Positions 59,801 through 64,000 of a stretch of 64,000 bases of DNA are shown piece after piece; within the stretch, counting starts at the first letter, position 1; every line of letters starts with the position of its first letter. The stretch is from assembly GCA_001599815.1 (NCBI GenBank), contig BCIA01000007.1, forward strand, positions 992,001-1,056,000. Reading direction: 5' to 3'. The DNA comes from Furcasterigmium furcatum (lineage: Eukaryota > Ascomycota > Sordariomycetes > Glomerellales > Plectosphaerellaceae). Made by a program: the position numbers and the translations under genes. The notes beneath the pieces were generated by a model. The model saw nothing but the letters and a program-made list of their open reading frames with translations, ran no database searches and was not told the DNA's origin.

Positions 59801-62800
59801 ACGGGCTGCTGCCGATCATCGATTGATTGACCCTCTGTTCTGCCATGTGAAAGCCGGCACGGCAGATTGAGGTGCCCCCTTCAACATGACACGGCATCAA
59901 CCACGGGCGCCCGGGCACGAGGCTTTCGCGGAGGGCCAATATCGGCCATTTACACGAAGCTACGTTAGACTTGCATTTTAATCCTGCCTCACCGCTTCAC
60001 CGCCGTCGAGGCCTGTGATCCCCTCCCTCCAAGCTCCAAGCCCCCCTCCGGTGCCAAGCGTGTCGGAGAGTCTGTCGGTACGAGAACGCGCACGGCCCGT
60101 GATTGGCGATTGTTCTCCCCTGAGACGAGCCATCCCGGCAACCTGTCATCCAATACGTCGCAGGCCGCCAGCACAAGCCGGCCACAGGCTTCAGGCTACA
60201 GGCGACAGCCTGAGGAGAATTGGAGGGGCACTCAGACAGGCTGTCCAGCTTGTGGCTGGTGACAACGACGCCCGTCGGGGTCGGTCGTTCAGCAGCAGGC
60301 GTCTCGTGACGGGAGATGGGCGGTGCTGGAGGCGAGACGTGGCCTGTGGAACGAGTGCGCAATCGCCGCGATTCTGGTCTGTTCTGCCATGCTCTGCTCT
60401 GCCACCGCGGTGGGTTTCTTCGGGCGAGGATTACGCAGCGTGGTGAGGAGAAGCCCCCGTGAAGCCTGCCGTGAAGCCTTTCCGCGGGCCTCCGTTCGGG
60501 TTTAGCAGAGGCTGTCTGCCTGTCGAGATGGCTAACGGGCGAAGTCGTCTTGCTGGTTGGGTGGTTCGCCACCTCATCTTGGCACGCTGCGAACACGGAC
60601 TCGACGGGGTGCGGATGAACCCCCGGGGCGTCACCTGACCCCCTTCGGCTTCGTTGGGATCCCTCACCCCTCTCCCCCTGTTAGGCTGATGATCGGTCGC
60701 AGGGATGGGGTCAGCGGGGCGCCGATAATGCGCATCGTGGCTTGCGCGCCGTCGGCCAGCTCGCCGGGGGTTCAGCAGGCAGTTGACAACCTACCAACCC
60801 CAATCATCTCGCTTGACAGGTCAGCTGCCAGCTGCCGACGCAGGGCATCGATAGTTGCCCCCTTGAACCCGGGATTCTGGGCTTGTGGCGACGCCGTTTG
60901 ACGGAAGGATGTGATTGGCCCTCTCGCCTGCTGACGGATGGACGTGTGGCGTAGGTATCAGCCACACTGAGGTCAGAGAGGGAGCGATCAATGGAGCGAT
61001 GACGACTCGCTGGGTCGCACTCCTCGCGCATTCGGCTTCCCGGTCGGTGCTGCAGCTGGACATGGGAAACGCGATCATCCATGACAAAAGCAGGCTTCCA
61101 AGAAAATTTCCATCTCGAGCCGAAACCTGCACAGCCCGCGCGCGGCCAACTTTCTCTCGGGGCGCCGCCGCTGATACATCGTCCGACCGCCCGACAGCGA
61201 ACAGCATGGAAAATTCTGGCATTTGCATCGATCCACGGCATTGCCGTCCCTATTCTGGTCTGTCGGCAGACGCTTCCGGCAGCGTCATTGGCCCGTCGGA
61301 GAACCACGGGAATGTGGGGGTGCGCTCTCCCCGTAGCGGCCGACTCGCTGTGCGATTCAATCCCCGGCTGCCTCCGACCCTATCACCATCATTTGTCCGG
61401 CTCCGGCCTGCATCGCCCACTCTGCTGTCTCGGGTTTCGCGATGCCGCGGACCTTGAACAGCTAGCTGCAGCAGTCGTTGACCTTCCAGCTCGACCAGGC
61501 ATTTGTCTTTAACTCACCGCGCTCAGCCTCCCCCGGATGGCATCGGCGCCGCCTGGGCGATTATGCCGTGGCTCAGCCGCCATCGTGAGATTTTTCTTCC
61601 CTTGCCTTGCCTCGGGTGAGTGCATGTGACCCGGGGTTAAGAGTTCGACAAACAGCGCTGCGCCGTCGCGGGTCGGCTTCACCACAGCAGCAGAGGGCGG
61701 TTGCACGAGATGAACCCCTTGATCGCTGCATCGCTAGAGCAACGCCCTAGACGAAGAGGGATGGGTGTTTACTCACTGCCGTACAGTCGAGAGCGCGCGT
61801 TTGCTGCGACAGGGCCTCCGACAAGGAGAAATTACAGGCTGCCTCGCCCACTCGCTGATGCTATTCAGGGCGGCATCCAAGGAAGAGTGGATTGGGAATG
61901 AGGGCGAGGAATCAGAGCGAGGGAAGCGAAGCGCGCGCAAACGTCCCGTTTCAGCAACCGCGGACGCCTGCACGACATTGTCAGGCTGGGCGGCAGGCGT
62001 TTTCTCCGCAAACTAATTCGATCACGGCCCCTCGATGACTGACAGGGTCGCATCCAGGGCCAACGGTGGCCTGTGGCTGCAACACACCAACCTCTCCCCA
62101 GACTCCCGGGACTCAGGACTCTCAGCCCTTTCGGGGGATAAATCAGGACTACTACTGCTTCACTACCAACAGCCAAAACAGAGGGGTATTGCCTTGTGAA
62201 CCCCCTGTTGGCGTTTACCCTGGCGTCAAATCCTCCAATCCTGGGCCCCCAAGTCATCTCCGCTCCCTGCACCACTGCCTGCAGGGCGACGCTGTCAGAG
62301 TGCTGATTGGGCGTCTTTGGCGCAGGCTCGAACTGTTCGAGGGCTCTCGGCACCGAGTGTGGTGTCATTCGCCCGTGGACTCCAACATGAACAAACGCCC
62401 GGCACCGACATGCCATATGCGAGATGCATGCCCGCGACGATTCTCCCCCAAGATCTCAGAATAGAAGAGATCTCGTTGCATCCATCGGCCCTCCTGCGTT
62501 GCCGTTGGCACCCAAACATGTGTCATGGCGGCCTTGGGATCCGCCTCCTCGGACCCGTGGCCATCCCCCCGGCCGGCCGCAGCCAAAAACAACCACACAA
62601 TCGACCCAGCCATGCGGCACAAAGGCTTCCCGGGCGTCATATCTCAGCCTGACCGCATGCCAACAGAGACGGTTTGAGACTATCGCGCGGATTCAAGCCC
62701 TTCCTGCGGGCAGCCGATATTACCAACAGCCCCCGTCGTTCGTTCGTTGGCCTGGTGCCGTGCCTCACCGCGGCCCACGCGATACTCGTACAGCCCCAGA

Positions 62801-64000
62801 GAAATGAAAGCATCCAGGGATCATCTCACCAAAATAGAAAGATCCTCCTTCTGCACTTTCCTGATCCTTGGCCCTGTACCATGGTACCATGCTTGCATGC
62901 TTGCCGTTGGCTCATGACGGCGACCGCCTTTTCTTTCACTGGCATGAACCCGACCAGCCGGTTGCAATCCTCCGGAATGCGGCCCCCAACCACGCCAACC
63001 TCGCTCATGTGACTGGAATGACTACCACAAGATGCTATTTCCGCCCAGCAATGAGTAAGACACTGCGGAGCATCGCCCGCCTGCGTCTCCGCGTTGCTCG
63101 AATATACGTCTCCGGCAGCCCACAGTCAGGCCCCGTGATGCCGGGGCCGGTCCGGCCTCCCCACCGAGACGGACACGGCAAAGGAGCCCTCCTCACCACA
63201 CCGGATAGAGCCCGACCTAGACTCCCACCTAGGGCGGTCCGCAGTCTTGGGCTCGCCCTTCTCCGCAGAGAAAGGACACACGGGGGTTCAAAAAGCCGTT
63301 TCCGGACTCGCGAGACAAACGCCCTTTGTCCCTCCACGCCGCGCGGAACCGTCCGGGCGAGGCGCGCCTCTCCTATATCACCTACTTCCCCGCCGCGCTG
63401 GAATCGGCGACCTGCCCATCGGCAAACCGCTCCCCTGGGCCCCCGACATACCCCTAGCGCCCAGCGTTGCTCCTTTTATCTTCCCCCACGATCCGGATTC
63501 AGTTGCGAATCGTTCCCCGAGAGCCCTGGATCCGGCAAAGCCACCACAGTCTGCGTGGCCTGGTGACGTTGGTGCCAGATCTCCGGGACGCCGGATCCGC
63601 ATAACAATGCCATCAATGCCCTCCCTGCTGCGTGCACGCTTCCGCTTCCTGTTACCGAGCGCCCGGGTCCGTGGAGGGCGCCTCCCCCGCAAACCGGCAA
63701 GTTTAATCTTATTGCTGCCCACGTCGAGCGGCCTGGCCACCGCGGCTGAGATGAAAGAGGGAGCCTCGGGGCCAGGCCCCGTGGGCGATCCAGGCCTCTC
63801 TTTCTCGGGACGGGTGAGGCGTTCGTCCAGGCCCCTTCCCGCGGGCCCGACAGATCGGCAGGGCAGCGAAGCTTGTTCAGCTACCATTCCGGCCCGCGTC
63901 GATTCTCCTCAGAGTTCCGGCTGAAGCCCTCGTGTGTCCCAAGTGCGCGGTAGAGGTGGGATGGACGTGCCTTTTCGTCCCATCGTGTCGCGTGATTTTC
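56801..64000. other. 7.2 kb GC-rich gene desert
   Basis: I find no credible protein gene, spliced or not. Frames of 150-230 codons exist on both strands but overlap one another, have Arg/Pro/Ser-heavy random composition and no motif. C4/G4 runs (STRE-like CCCCT/AGGGG) recur, for instance near 58530, 59218, 59466, 60663 and 62190. Such deserts in Pezizomycotina often flank developmental transcription-factor genes or carry long noncoding RNAs; which applies here is unknown because the neighbour lies outside the window. Confidence 0.45.
59394..59480 (+). repeat. Direct 14-nt repeat GGGGACGGACGGGA
   Basis: Identical copies at 59394-59407 and 59467-59480, 73 bp apart, within the gene desert. Could be paired protein-binding sites or chance in GC-rich DNA. 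Confidence 0.8.

Noticed and set aside
63247..63924. 225-codon open frame on the + strand near the window end
   Set aside because: Random Pro/Arg/Ser/Gly composition, overlapped by open frames on both strands and no recognisable domain.
1..64000. CRISPR arrays, rRNA genes, 5S RNA, integrated virus
   Set aside because: No regularly spaced direct repeats, no rRNA or 5S signature and no viral polymerase or capsid-like frame was recognised.

Overview
This is nuclear DNA of a filamentous ascomycete, most likely a Sordariomycete. The basis is compact genes with 46-240 nt GT-AG introns (often a CTAAC/CTGAC-type branch site before the acceptor), GC-rich third codon positions, Pezizomycotina-type proteins (DUF2433 metallophosphatase, Zds-like protein, Pho85-type cyclin, Met10 sulfite reductase), a GH45 cellulase with a fungal CBM1, and a nuclear tRNA-Asp. 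Genus cannot be fixed from the sequence alone. There is no CRISPR array, no recognisable intact transposon and no obvious AT-rich RIP tract.

Layout, 1-31 kb. Partial branched-chain 2-oxoacid dehydrogenase E1-alpha (-), a lineage-specific hypothetical (+), a 55-residue membrane protein lying 248 bp in front of the ubiquinone methyltransferase coq5 (+), a DUF2433 metallophosphatase with an RGG tail (+), a Zds-like PP2A regulator (-), a frameshifted APH-fold phosphotransferase (-), a short-chain dehydrogenase whose catalytic Tyr is Phe (+), a disordered protein with an ASCH/PUA-like domain (-), a 98-residue orphan (-), the complex I 30 kDa subunit (-) divergent from the CCR4-NOT E3 ligase NOT4 (+), and a tRNA-Asp(GTC) (-). 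NOT4 appears to continue, through an unusually long intron, into a 2.5 kb distal exon that has no start codon of its own.

Layout, 31-64 kb. A coiled-coil hypothetical (+), a secreted five-exon GH45 endoglucanase with CBM1 (-), a FAR1-type zinc-finger domain fused to an autoprocessing S58/DmpA peptidase (-), a divergent MFS (-)/MATE (+) transporter pair, an agmatinase-like ureohydrolase with a signal peptide (+), a mitochondrial hydroxyacid-oxoacid transhydrogenase (+), Met10 sulfite reductase alpha with an internal duplication (-), and a Pcl-type cyclin (-). From 54.8 kb to the end, about 9.2 kb, I find no credible gene: first a probable long leader/promoter of the cyclin gene, then a GC-rich intergenic desert.

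Function. Most genes are core metabolism or housekeeping (mitochondrial energy metabolism: E1-alpha, Coq5, NUO-30, HOT; sulfur assimilation: Met10; mRNA decay/ubiquitination: NOT4; cell cycle: Zds, Pcl). The accessory elements are GH45, the transporters, the secreted ureohydrolase, the APH relic and the FAR1-S58 fusion. The FAR1-S58 fusion is the most unusual object in the window. No secondary-metabolite cluster is apparent.
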